Part shown: positions 1-9,922 of the stretch, one piece after another
Layout of the letters: the number at the start of each line of letters is the position of its first letter
How positions within the stretch are numbered: the stretch's first letter is position 1
Assembly (NCBI GenBank): GCA_051453625.1
Contig: JBOZIK010000001.1
Span: 227,472,602-227,511,501 of the forward strand
Direction: 5' to 3'
DNA length: 38,900 nt
Origin: Welwitschia mirabilis
Taxonomy: Eukaryota; Gnetophyta; Gnetopsida; Welwitschiales
The notes under the pieces: model-generated
Told to the model about the DNA's origin: nothing
Database searches by the model: none
What the model saw: only the letters and a program-made list of their open reading frames with translations
Translations under genes and position numbers: made by a program

Positions 1-688
1 TAATTGTATTGATTCAAAGAGTAATTGAATTAATTCAAGAGCTTTACATCCACTTACAACAGAATAACAGCATCTCAATAGAAGAGACTCAGCCTAACAC
101 CAAGAAAACTCCTTTCTATAGCTTTAGATGGATCTCTTATTCTTCAATATTCCATCACAAGCATATCAAATACAAATGATGAAAATAGAAATGGAGGATG
201 AGAAGGGTATTTATAGTTTTACAATGAGGTTCTAAAAACTTAACCCTAGAAGTCGGAAAAGAAATCCTAACATCTTAAATAAGTTACTTAACCCCATTAC
301 AAGGATAATTCTTTCTGATCATAGCAAAGTAGCTGTCATCCTGATTATCATGGGGACGATAGAGAGGACATCACCCTATCTATCAGCTTTACAACTTCTA
401 TCCATATTAGTAGTGCTATCATCCTACCTATCGTGGAGACAACATAGGGAATGACAGGCTTTCTTATCTTTAATATCATAGGTAAGTAAATCTCTTACAA
501 GATGAATCTTCTTCAAAATATGCAGTGTTAGAATAAGCCTAAGAATCTTACAAATATGCTAAGAATCACATGTTTCATTCATCATCCTATCAAATCTTCA
601 TAATCATCAATAATGCACCCAAACTTGTGTAAGTATCTTAAAAAAGCACTCAAAATACATCATTAAATTCCAACAAATTAGCATCGCA
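1..688 (-). repeat. 3' LTR of E1 (truncated by window edge)
   Basis: This aligns by eye with the LTRs at 2477-3699 and 37428-38632. Shared landmarks are the block near 84-118 (gagactcagcctaacaccaa), matching the blocks near 3060 and 37996, and the end near 645-688, where minus-strand TGCGATGC corresponds to TGTGATGTC of the 5' LTR. The copies differ mostly by transitions. Only the first roughly 690 bases of an expected 1.2 kb are present. Confidence 0.65.
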
Positions 689-704
689 ATAGATCCATAC
701 TTTC

Positions 705-1640
705 ATTTTGTTTATTGAAGTAAGAACCTTGAGATTGTAATAAATTTCATTAAAACATTTTAATCAAATTTTCTAAATTCTTATTGGTGTTTTCTTGCCT
801 CATTTTCATTTCATTAAGCATTTCATTATTTCTTTTTCATTGTAACTTGTAGTAGATGGATCTTGTTCTTCATGATGTTGAATGAGAAATGGTTGTTCTT
901 TATAATGAATCATAAGAGATTGTTGGAATTTACTAAATAATTATAAAATGTTTCATTAGATGAGGCAGAATCCCTAAAATGTTGTAAATCTTCATTGTCA
1001 TTTTCATTTGGAATTTGAAAAGGAGGAGGGAAAAAATAAGAATTTTGAAAAGAGGAAGGGTTCCTAGTTTTAACATCATTTGAAGTTCCTTGAAATTGTT
1101 CTTGAAATATTTCTTTAAGTGTTTTATTTCCATTATTCTTAGAATTTCTATGGGTTCTCTTCTTTCTTCAGCTCTCATTTTAGCTAATATTTCTTAAAGT
1201 GGTATTTTATCATTATTCTTAGTAGTGGATGGAAAGGATGAGTAAGAAGAATTCATGATTTTAACTTCTAGATTATCATTAGAAGATAAGTTGTAAAATT
1301 TTTGTCTTTCACATATTTTTCTAGCAATTATCTCTCTTATGGTAACCTTTGCATTTGAACNNNNNNNNNNATAGGGTTCTATCATGTTTGTATTAAGCAA
1401 CACTACTCATTAAAAAAAATGAAATAAAATGATTTTTCTTCTATCATATTATTTTCACTAGTCCTATTTAAAATATTTGGTTAAAAAATCATAAAAGTAG
1501 AAAAAATATTTCTTCAAATCTTGGAAATTATGTACCTGAGGTATGCATATCCTTTTTTCCCTATCAAGTAAGCCTTTTCTGATATTTTTTGAGTAAGCTT
1601 CATTCCCTTGGATATTTTTTCTTTTTACAAATTTTTTTTT
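705..1640 (-). pseudogene. Degraded gag-like ORF of E1
   Basis: No single frame is open, but coding-like segments follow one another on the minus strand across several frames: AYSKNIRKGLLDREKR near 1620-1570, then a stretch ending EILAKMRAEERR near 1165, then TLKEIFQEQFQGTSNDVK and a Pro/Phe-rich stretch near 1130-990, and finally MRQENTNKNLENLIKMF near 810-760. The last resembles the Asn/Gln-rich, coiled-coil-like C-terminal part of plant gypsy gag proteins. Frameshifts near 1160 and 900, several stops and a 10-N gap at 1361 break it. It runs straight into the 3' LTR start at 688 with no pol. The core gag domain is not visible, so the assignment rests on position and composition. It could instead be an unrelated accessory ORF. 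Confidence 0.45.
1361..1370. other. Assembly gap (10 N)
   Basis: Ten undetermined bases inside the E1 gag-like ORF. A fixed run of 10 is probably a placeholder, so the true length and reading frame across it are unknown. Confidence 0.95.
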
Positions 1641-1714
1641 AACATTCTTGCATGCTTAGTAAAATATTTGCCTATTCTTTGTCTCGTTCATCATTTAGAT
1701 AATATTCTGAACAA

Positions 1715-1876
1715 CAAGAAAACAAAAACAAGAAAATGAAAAACTNNNNNNNNNNNNNNNNNNNNNNNNNNNNNNNNNNNNNNNNNNNNNNNNNNNNNNN
1801 NNNNNNNNNNNNNNNNNNNNNNNNNNNNNNNNNNNNNNNNNNNNNCAAGAAAACAAAAACAAGAAAATGAAAAACT
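1715..1876. other. 100-N gap flanked by identical 31-bp sequence
   Basis: The gap covers 1746-1845. The 31 bases before it (1715-1745) and the 31 bases after it (1846-1876) are identical. This is what two overlapping contigs look like when they are placed side by side instead of merged. The gap is probably artificial and the low-complexity leader is probably continuous. Confidence 0.8.
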
Positions 1877-2145
1877 AAGAAAATAGAGAAAATAAAAAAA
1901 TAGAAAAACAAAAAATAAAGAAAATAGAAAACAAAAAAAAACAGAAAGTAAAAAACAAAGAAAAAAATAAATATAACACAAAAAATAGAAAATAGAAAAT
2001 AAAGAAAATAGAAAAAACAGAAAAAAGTATAAAAAACAAAAAAATAGAAAATTGAGAAAACAAAGAAAATAGAAAAAAGAAACAAAAATAAAAAACAAAA
2101 AGTAAAAAACAGAGAAAATAGAAAATAGAAAAAAAACACACTATT
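1846..2145. repeat. A/purine-rich low-complexity leader of E1
   Basis: Almost all bases are A or G on the plus strand, in irregular repeats of AGAAAATAGAAAA-like units. Long open frames on the minus strand here encode only Phe, Leu, Tyr, Ser and Cys and are artefacts of composition. Similar A-rich tracts lie between PBS and coding region in E2 (10678-10725) and in the nested element (17810-18000), so this is a shared leader feature. Confidence 0.75.
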
Positions 2146-2455
2146 AATCATCTTTTAATGCCATCCAGATGATAAAGGAGATGATAACAACTTATTACAT
2201 GGTGTAAAATCAAAAAATGGACTTGTAAGAATAGAAAACCCTAACCATAGATTATTGTCCAGCAATGTCATTGGGACAACTAACAAGACAATAGACTTTG
2301 CAAAATGTAGATTAAAAAATAAATATGTGAAAAAAATTTGGCAAGAAAAATTATAATATTTATAGTAAAAATAAAATGCTACTACTAGCAAATACTTAAA
2401 TCAAAATTGAAAGCACTTATCTGGGTAATGACAATCCTCAAACTCCTTACAACCT

Positions 2456-2473
2456 TTCTTAGCAATGACACCA
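2456..2473 (-). other. Primer binding site (tRNA-Asp type) of E1
   Basis: Minus strand reads TGGTGTCATTGCTAAGAA. Against the tRNA-Asp-type site used by Athila-related elements (TGGCGCCGTTGCCGGGGA), 11 of 18 positions are identical and the other 7 are transitions, with no transversion. It lies three bases inside the end of the LTR at 2477, the normal place for a PBS, and fixes the element's orientation. Confidence 0.8.
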
Positions 2474-2476
2474 AGA

Positions 2477-3699
2477 TGTTACGGTGCGTATTTATGCAAT
2501 GTTACATCCTTAGTTAAATCCTATTAATTACAAATATTTTCATAAACATAACACACTAATATAGATGGGAATTGACCCAAATGTCATAATTCATCAAAGG
2601 CACTAGGCTCAAAGCCAAAGAATTTCTTTTCACAAAATAAAGGTTTAAAAGTAAAAATCAATAATAAAAGAAATACAAATGCAAACTATCATAGATGCAA
2701 TATCTATTTGAGTACCAAATATTTATCACTAAGATCACCCCTACATAACTTAGATCAATCAAAAAAACTATCGATAACCAAAACCAACCTAAGCTATCAA
2801 GTGCATCAGACAGAATATGAAAACATGCAATAAAATATAAAATGCAATGCAAGATCCTAACTAATGATTTCAAACTTAACAAAGGTTGCCCTCATGATCT
2901 ATATCACCGATGAAGCTGTTAAAAAATCAAAAGCAACATAAACCATAAGGGATATGCACATAAATATGAATAAAACTAAAAGATGATTTCCATTAAAATT
3001 TGAACCAACCTCTTGTTACAAAGTAGCAGCACCTTACAAAGTAACAGCACCTTAAAAAAGGAGACACAACCCAAAACCAAGGAAGACCCCTCTCTGCAAC
3101 TATCAGATGACCCTTTAGCCCTTCAATATCCTGTCATAAGAATTTCTGGTGCAAATTAAGATAATCAAAGTTAGGATCAATTTAGTATTTATTAACAAGA
3201 ACAAACTCACAAACAAACAAAACTAACAAGCATGGGCAAAACCGTAGCAACCATGCAAGAAAGTGCATGATACATTATAGAAGTTTGGTGGAGTTTGATA
3301 CATTTGCTAAAATTATATGGTCATCTAAATTATCGTCTAAATGATGGTAGAGACAATGCCACATCAACAGAGTTCTATTTTTATTCTTTATGTCAGTCTA
3401 ATTGGCATTCTAGTTATCATGTAAGTGGTGTTATCTTGGTATGTCATCTAGATTATGGTGGGAAAATAGCCTTCTTGAAGCTTTTTATTAAATTAAATTA
3501 ACCTTAGAGCTCATTAATTCTTCCTCAAAATGTGAAGTATCAGAATTTATCTAAAATATATCCAAAAGTACTAGTATTTGTGCATTTTCATGATTTTCTC
3601 ATTGACTCTTAATAATCATCATTTTATGCTTAAACCTATCTAAATGTCTTATGAAACTACTCAAAACACCCCATCAAAAATACATAATTTGACATCACA
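2477..3699 (-). repeat. 5' LTR of E1
   Basis: The length is 1223 bp. On the minus strand it starts TGTGATGTC and ends CGCACCGTAACA, next to the PBS. It is a direct repeat of 37428-38632 over its whole length; examples are GCGTATTTATGCAA at the PBS end and the stretch ending in a degraded ATAATTTGGCATCA at the other. It also matches 1-688. A short open frame at 3295-3501 (+) lies within the LTR and has no support as a gene. Palindromic GTCATCtaRATgATG-type motifs recur near 3320 and 3443. Confidence 0.8.
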
Positions 3700-3801
3700 A
3701 TATATACCTCCATGAGATATCAACCACATTGTTCACAGATGATGTTGTATTAAAATACAAAGTGCCAGTGTCTTTTGGGGGGCATTAGGCTACTGTGGCC
3801 T

Positions 3802-4246
3802 CAAGTGCAACATCAGTTACTTAAGTATAATGTCAAGCACCAGAGTGTAATGTTAAATACTTAAGTGTAATATCAAAGTCTTCTTACATAAGCAAGTGAG
3901 AGATAAATAAATGAATTTAAGGGTGCTCGGGAGGTGCTAAAAACTTGTAGAGGTAAGTGTGATGTCGAGTACCAAGTGCAACATCAAACACCCAAGTATG
4001 ACATTGGACATTAAAGTCTGACATTAGATATCTCAGTGCAACATCAAAAATTAGAGTGTGACATAAAGACCTTGTTACGGAATAGGTTGGAGGGGCATAG
4101 TTACGACCAAAGCCAAGTAAGACTTATTGAAGGCAAACATGTGATAAGAGCATGTTAGAGACACAAGCATAACATTAGGCATATAAGTTTTACATTAGGC
4201 TCTCAAGTGTAACATTGGGTACTTGGAGTGTAACATTGGTTATTTA
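3802..4246 (+). repeat. 20-bp tandem units in three blocks (4 + 6 + 4)
   Basis: The unit is close to AAGTGTAACATTRGGYACYT. Four units lie at 3802-3882, six at 3954-4071 and four at 4165-4246, separated by spacers of 71 and 93 bp. Both spacers begin with related sequence after AAAGTCTT or AAAGACCTT, so block plus spacer may itself be a higher-order repeat. The array ends about 155 bp upstream of a TATA-like site, a position that would suit promoter or enhancer repeats. Subterminal repeats of a DNA transposon are the alternative. Confidence 0.75.
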
Positions 4247-4395
4247 GAATTTATCATTATTATGAAGTAATTCTTATCATCTAACTATAGTTTAACTTTA
4301 ATTCAACTATAAATAACTTTGGTTTAATTATAGTTAAATATGGGTTAGTTAATTATGATTAATCTTACTCTTAAAATTTACTTAACTCTGAGTCC

Positions 4396-4430
4396 ACTAC
4401 TATAAGTACTCCATGGACCCCTCATTTTCA
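4396..4430 (+). promoter_or_regulatory. Possible TATA-type core promoter
   Basis: CTACTATAAGTACTCC has a TATA-like box at 4401, followed about 25-45 bases later by pyrimidine-rich sequence typical of a plant transcription start. It lies between the 20-bp repeat array and a plus-strand pseudogene. In AT-rich DNA such boxes arise by chance, so only the position adds weight. Confidence 0.3.
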
Positions 4431-5703
4431 TCTCATTTTCCTCATGATTCATAGTCAATACGGTAGCCCATTCTTCCCTTTTCTTATTCTATTCTACCAT
4501 ATGATACCTTTATATTATCCTTTTTTATGATTTATATATTTTTATGTAGGTATTTTTGTAGTCCATATTTATTACAAATAAAAGTTCTTCACTAAATGTT
4601 CATAGTTGCAACTTCTTCCTAATCAAGGTCTGGCTTAGAGACTTTGTTCTGTTGTTTCTTGGAATTCTATACATTTTAAATTAACTAAACTAGAGATCTA
4701 ATAATGAGCCATGGATTAGGGATTTTCATGGATATTTTTCTCTAATCTTCTAGATTTATGTGGTTTCCCCTATTTTCATCTCTATCATCCCATTGTTCTT
4801 TTCATTCTTGATTCTTTATTTTCTTCTTTTAAACCTTGTACAACTATCATCAACCATCCTCATCATGGTCTAATTTAGATCTCTAAAGAAAGTATTAAGT
4901 TAGTTTTTGGATTAGGATAAGATTATTGTATTTCTTTTAAGATATTTCGTTTTGATAAGGATTTTTATTATTTCATGGCTAATGCATTAGATAATTTTAT
5001 ATGTGTGGTAGGTGGATACTCACCACCATAGAATATCCACTGCCAACTTTACTACCTCGTATTTTGTAGCTTNNNNNNNNNNNNNNNNNNNNNNNNNNNN
5101 NNNNNNNNNNNNNNNNNNNNNNNNNNNNNNNNNNNNNNNNNNNNNNNNNNNNNNNNNNNNNNNNNNNNNNNNCACCATAGAATATCCACTGCCAACTTTA
5201 CTACCTCGTATTTTGTAGCTTGTGAGAACTTGATTACAATAAGGCCTTTCTATATGATTAGATGAGTGAAATACCAACTTACATAATTTATTTATTGTTG
5301 TTTTTAGGTAGTGGGATTTCTCTGGACTAGGCTTTTATCATGTAATTATTTACATTTTCTTAGTTAACTAGATTGAAATAAAATAGTGATAGGGGTAAGC
5401 TTTTTTTCACATACATCTGGTTAGGTTTGTATTTTTCTCCTATAAATATAGATGGATTAAATCCCTTTAGGTATTTTACTATAGATCTATCTTTTATTAT
5501 ATCCTCCATGAAATTTCTACTTGATCCTTGCTCCATTCTCATTCTTCTTTGTCTACAGAGGGTGAAGGTTGCAAGAACTATAACCCTTGAGAGATATCCT
5601 AATGTAACTTTTCTATTCTATTTAAGGTATGGACCTTTACATAAAATTTTTGAATAATAACTATATTTTTTATGACTCTATTTCTATTCATTCTTATTTA
5701 CAG
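4431..5703 (+). other. Leader/intron-like stretch without recognised coding sequence
   Basis: Pyrimidine-rich, with an artificial-looking gap at 5073-5172. Short open frames occur (for example 5427-5657) but have no recognisable composition or motif. It may be 5' UTR and intron of the pseudogene that follows. Confidence 0.35.
5024..5221. other. 100-N gap flanked by identical 49-bp sequence
   Basis: N run at 5073-5172. The 49 bases at 5024-5072 and at 5173-5221 are identical, in non-repetitive sequence. This strongly suggests an unmerged contig overlap. Open frames crossing it on either strand are artefacts. Confidence 0.85.
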
Positions 5704-7077
5704 ATGAGTAAGGTATCAGGATCCCATGACTCTTCCTGTTGAAAATGGAACAAAGCTCTAATTAGCCATCTAGTACTGGATGAAATTAAGAAAGAGCAAA
5801 AACCCCTTAGATTTTCTTGGTAATACCAGCCCCATGACGTATTATCTTAGTTCTCATTTTATCCCCTTTTTATTATCTTGACCTATTATGCTATTTTTAC
5901 TAAGCTTTTTTTTTTAATTTTATTTATTTCAGGTTCCATGCTCAGAGACCTTGGTCGAGGATGATCTGGATTTTACCTCACAAGCTTTGGAGAAGCTCTT
6001 TCTTTATAAACTAAGAGAAGATTATATAGTAGTAAGTGATTCCTTCCCTTCTATACCTTCTACTAGCCTATTCATTATTTATTGTTGTCTTTAGATTCTT
6101 AAGGAGATGAGGTTCTTAAGGAATTTGATGTATTAATAAAGTAGGAGAATATGTTCTACTTAATTCCTTACTATTAAGCTTTATGTTAGAGTTTACCTAT
6201 TGCTTGCCCATCTCTAAAGCCTCCTCATTATCCACCTACAACTTTATAATTCCTTATTAATGAGTAGGATCAAGTATCTTACCATACAAACCAACTTTTA
6301 TTAATGGAGGAAACCCTATATCCTAAGATTAAGGAGCTGATGGATTAGTTGGAGGAATATCAATTCCTCTCTAGCCTCTTAACTTATAGGTTAGTTATAT
6401 ATCTTACCTGGATAACATCTACCTTCATTGTTACTCCAAGGTAATGAATTTTACATGAGATTCTAATTGTAGCTGCTTTTCTCACTTTACCTTCGATTAC
6501 TCTCCATAGTGTAAATGGTCTGCCCCACTCTGAGACTTTTTTTATTTAATTAATATGCTAGAATCCTTTCATTATATGGATTGACATGGGATGGAAGAGT
6601 AAAAATCCATGAGTTATTCCCTTGAAAAACTCAAGAATTAGGTGGAGAATCTGCACCTATCATAGGAGATCATAGGTAGATGCTTCTTGAATTACTGCAT
6701 TGGAAAAGAGTCAGGCTGCCTTTTCTGCTTGCCTAGTTAAAAGTAAGAGGATGATCTAAGCTTATGTATACAATTTGACAAGTACAATTGATGATATTAA
6801 TGTATTTTATCATGGTAAGATGCTTTTTAAGGAGCATCTATTAGTAACCCTAGTGGCTAATAGCAAGTTTCATATGACGATCTATAAGAGGTCATATCCC
6901 ATTACTAGAGAGAATTTTGTAGTAGGTTTTTCTTTAGTTAAAATTAGTACTACAGTGATTCCTTACCAACTTACTAGAATGAAGGTAATTCCAAGTGACA
7001 TGGATCCACCCCTTCCAGGCATGAAGGATCATAACCCAATTCCGTTCTCCATGGAGAATTTCCTTCTTCCTCAGTAA
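5704..7077 (+). pseudogene. Multi-exon decayed gene, function unknown
   Basis: Four coding-like blocks, three bounded by good splice signals. Exon a is about 5704-5819 (ATG after CAG, donor GTAATA). Exon b is 5933-6031, fully open (SQALEKLFLYKLREDYIV), preceded by a polypyrimidine tract and CAG and followed by GTAAGT. Exon c is 6095-6440 (MEETLYPKIKELMD), with acceptor TTTAG and donor GTAATG. The last exon is about 6690-7077 (FYHGKMLFKEHLLVTLVANS) and ends in a natural-looking TAA after LLPQ. Exon c holds seven in-frame stops, all TAA or TAG and mostly at places where Gln would fit; exon a has a TGA. The composition is that of a real soluble protein rich in charged and Pro residues. I do not recognise the family. 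It may be a host gene copy, a gene carried by a transposon, or a transposon protein. Confidence 0.5.
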
Positions 7078-7806
7078 TGATCCATGATGCACTGTTCAAG
7101 GTCTTATACACCATGTTTTTCACTCATGTCTTGTTTACTCCTTTATATCATAACTATTTTATATACTACTTATCATTTTTCTTGTTTTCTTAATATTAAA
7201 CTTTGCTTATTTATAAAGCTGAGTTCCTTTCTTATTTTCCCTTAAAGTAGCAGTTTACTACATATTATTGGCTCTGGTTCCAAATGTGATGTTCCATTTT
7301 ACTGTCTTTAAATTTCCTCATATAAAAAGAAACATATAAAATAATATAACAAGATCAACAAGAATAACAAGGAATGATTTAATAAAAGTAGATTTTATTA
7401 TTAGAAATAATGGATTACATTACTTATCATTTAGTCAATAGCCCTAGACTAGTGGTCAAAAGTAAAGATATGGATTATGATTTGAATCCCTCTTCTAGGA
7501 TCCTTGGGGATTAGTCAAGGTTATCATCGGTTACATCCACTTAGTCTATCCACCCCTACCTAATGCCATATGTTTTTATAGCATAATTAAAAGAATACAT
7601 TTTTACATCTTTAGGCCACATCCATTTATAAGAAATCATTAATCATGCTTATTTAGCATCTTAACATACTTCTTTTTTAATTAGTGAATTTGAAACATTA
7701 TAATGGGTCCATCATTAGAAAAGGGATAAAATTAGGTTTTTGTAGATTTGGTTTTTTTCAACATTTGCATGTTTATTTTAGCATAGCAGCTTTTAAAAAA
7801 TTTTAA
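7078..7806. other. No gene seen
   Basis: AT-rich sequence after the pseudogene's stop; the first 200 bases could be its 3' UTR. No repeat, RNA or coding signal was recognised in the rest. Confidence 0.4.
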
Positions 7807-8200
7807 GGGAGGAAATATTTCTTTTTTGTTTTTAAGCTTGTAACCACTCAGGCCATGAAGTTCTTTCAAGAACATGGCTGGCTATAGATGAAAACCATGT
7901 TGGTGCATTTCATTAATGCTAAAGAAATGTTAAAATATACTCTTATTAGTTGTTTTATTTCTTTAGACCCTCATCCATGTATGAAAGCCATCAAAAAGTG
8001 GGTATCTATCTAATGAACTAATATTAGTGAAGTTTAGGTAATAGACCTTATCCTAGGAATAGTGCTATTCAAATTTAGTTTTAAGAAGGATTTGATTAAT
8101 GTCAAGGCTATAGGACCATGGTTTTTCTGTACATAAGAATTACCTATGGCTCAATAAAAACTAGAAAGATATAGAAATTTTTTTTCCAAAAGCTACTAAT
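7807..8200 (+). pseudogene. DUF4283-like domain fragment (retroelement-associated)
   Basis: One frame stays coding-like for about 390 bases, interrupted by stops (TAG, TAA and TGA). It shows KYTLISCFISLDPHPC, then IKKWVSI, a gap of two stops, then FKKDLINVKAIGPWFF. This matches the layout of the plant DUF4283 domain: a beta strand ending in a phrase like ALVARF, a KWV or QW helix, then a VLF-F-F--ED---V---GPWFF block. DUF4283 is common at the start of plant LINE ORF1 proteins and related zinc-knuckle proteins, so a LINE remnant is likely. No ORF2 was found just downstream, and the zinc knuckle is not visible. Confidence 0.5.
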
Positions 8201-9449
8201 CTAGGTTAGAATAAAACAGGTAAGCTTATCCCTCTAGAATCAATCCTTTATAATGGAGCTTAACTCATATTTGAAGAACTAATTATACTAAAACTAGTAA
8301 TACTAAGTGGATCTTTAATGATGTTAATAAGATTTTGTACATGGATCAATATTAAAATTATAAAACAACTAAGGAGTTTTAAAAAAACTTTTACATGTCT
8401 ATGAAAATAATACGGTAGAGGTCAAATATGAAAATATGCTCATACTTTATAGATTTTATACTAGTATAGGACATGCATATGTTTTTCCCCCCAATTAAGG
8501 GATCATATCTATGGATAGTAAAAAAAAAAGGGGAATATGTTAAGATATTATTTAGTAGAAGCCTATACATTATGTAGAAGTCTTGAGTATTTAGTAAAGA
8601 TCTTGGTTTAGAAAGAAAGATAAGAAGGAATTCTAAGTAATTTAAAAAAGAAGAAAAGCCAAAACTCTAGTGAAGCTACAACAAGCATATACAATAGTGG
8701 ATAAATATGTAGCGAATTAAAGTAGTCATAGGTAAGTAAAAAGACAAATCTAGAGTCAAATTTTCCAACCAATATAGGGAGGTTAAAAAGACCAATTAAG
8801 AGGTTAAACTAGAAAATCTAGAAAGCATGAATCTTTAATCAAGTAAATAAGTAAAAGTAACTATCCACCAAAAAGTTATATCAATCAAAATCCGATTTTT
8901 GAGATTGACCAAGATACAGATAAGCTTGATAGAAATAGACAAACTCTTGAACAAAAAAGAAAAGGGGTAGAGTAGGTATATCTATAGAAGGATCTAAAGC
9001 AAAGATGAAAACTATAAAAAACATAGTTAATGGGTTATAGAGGACTCTCTTTAATATCTTCAAAGATAATAAGAAGTGTTTTGAATGAAGATCATATGAT
9101 AGAATATTAAAAACATTAAGGCAATCATCAAAGTCTAGGTACTTCATGATTTTATTAGAGATAAATAAGTTGACATAGTTTATCTTCAATAAACTTAAAC
9201 TCAATTAATAGACAATCTTTATAGATTTTAGAGGTGATGGACAATTCATAATACTTCTAGTTTAGATTTAATAGGAGGTATTTCACCCTATTTAATAAAA
9301 ATCTTAATATAAAAAAATAGAGAAATCTAGATGGCACTAAATTTTTGGCATGGAAAATTGGTGGATAGTCAACTTGTATATCACATAGTAAATGGAGAAA
9401 AGAATTCATTTATAAAACAAATTATAGCAAAAAAATGAAAGATATGAAG
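8201..9449. other. No gene recognised
   Basis: AT-rich sequence with scattered short frames on both strands, the longest at 8881-9204 (-), which reads as a hydrophobic, low-complexity shadow. Part of the right end may belong to the E2 LTR. Nothing else could be supported. Confidence 0.4.
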
Positions 9450-9922
9450 TGTGTATTTATTGAATACTTTAACCATATCCATTTTTATTTGGATATTACT
9501 AATTAAATAGGTATTTGGAGTGTTTTTGTCATAATGAAGAAGAGAAAAAGTCCTAGATTAGATGGATAGATGATAAAATTCTTTATAAAACATGACTCAA
9601 TAGTATTAGCTCACTATCCATGACAACATATAATGTTGAATGAATAGTGTCATTGTCCTGCTTATCATGGGGAGAACAGAGAGAACAATGGTCTTCTTTA
9701 TTATTCTGAGTGAGGATAAGCTAGTTTTTCCATTAGTAATCTTCCTTCAAAAGCCATATGTATTAGAATGTGCCTTAAATGCCTTAAATCTAGCTAAGAA
9801 TTAAACATTTTTGGGATCTTCCATTGATTCTCTAGAATCTTTAGAATTTCATTTAAACTTATGTAAATGTCTTGCAAAACATCTCATAAAACCCTAGCAA
9901 ATACACATAAATTGGGAGCACA
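9450..9922 (-). repeat. 3' LTR of E2 (left boundary approximate)
   Basis: On the minus strand it starts TGTGCTCCCAATTTATG at 9922 and stays alignable with the E1-family LTR start: a GGGTTTTATGAG-like block, then TTTTGCAAGACATTTA, and a block around 9655-9690 (tcctgcttatcatggggag) matching 340-360. Beyond about 9640 the match fades, so the LTR is either partly deleted or too diverged. The left end near 9450 rests only on a weak match to the GCGTATTTATGC end. Confidence 0.5.

Larger units (their letters stand above)
1..3699 (-). mobile_element. E1: non-autonomous, gag-only (TR-GAG-like) LTR retrotransposon
   Basis: Reading the minus strand, the parts come in the order expected of an LTR retrotransposon: LTR at 3699-2477, tRNA-Asp-type primer binding site at 2473-2456, A/purine-rich leader, degraded gag-like ORF (about 1640-705), and a second LTR starting at 688 and running off the window. 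The interior is about 1.8 kb, including one 100-N and one 10-N gap, and no protease, reverse transcriptase or integrase is recognisable. Elements with LTRs, PBS and gag but no pol are known in plants as TR-GAGs, and this one fits that description. The outer end and the target-site duplication lie outside the window. Confidence 0.65.

Noticed and set aside
1672-2151. Long overlapping open frames on the minus strand rich in Phe, Leu, Tyr and Cys
   Set aside because: They are produced by the A/G-rich leader and cross a 100-N gap; the composition is not that of a protein.
3295-3501. 68-residue open frame (+) as a gene
   Set aside because: It lies wholly inside the E1 LTR and is not kept open in the copy at 38225-38430.
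3802-4246. CRISPR array
   Set aside because: Units are 20 bp, directly adjacent and degenerate, with only two irregular spacers, and the context is a plant retroelement region.
4391-4410. CACTA transposon terminus (CCACTACTATAAG)
   Set aside because: No matching inverted end, no 3-bp target duplication and no CACTA transposase were seen.
5704-5819. Myb/SANT-like domain in exon a (KWNKALISHLVLDEIKK)
   Set aside because: Only a Trp and a helix-like spacing agree; too short and too loose to name the family.
8881-9204. 107-residue open frame (-)
   Set aside because: Hydrophobic, low-complexity translation with no motif; AT-rich chance frame.
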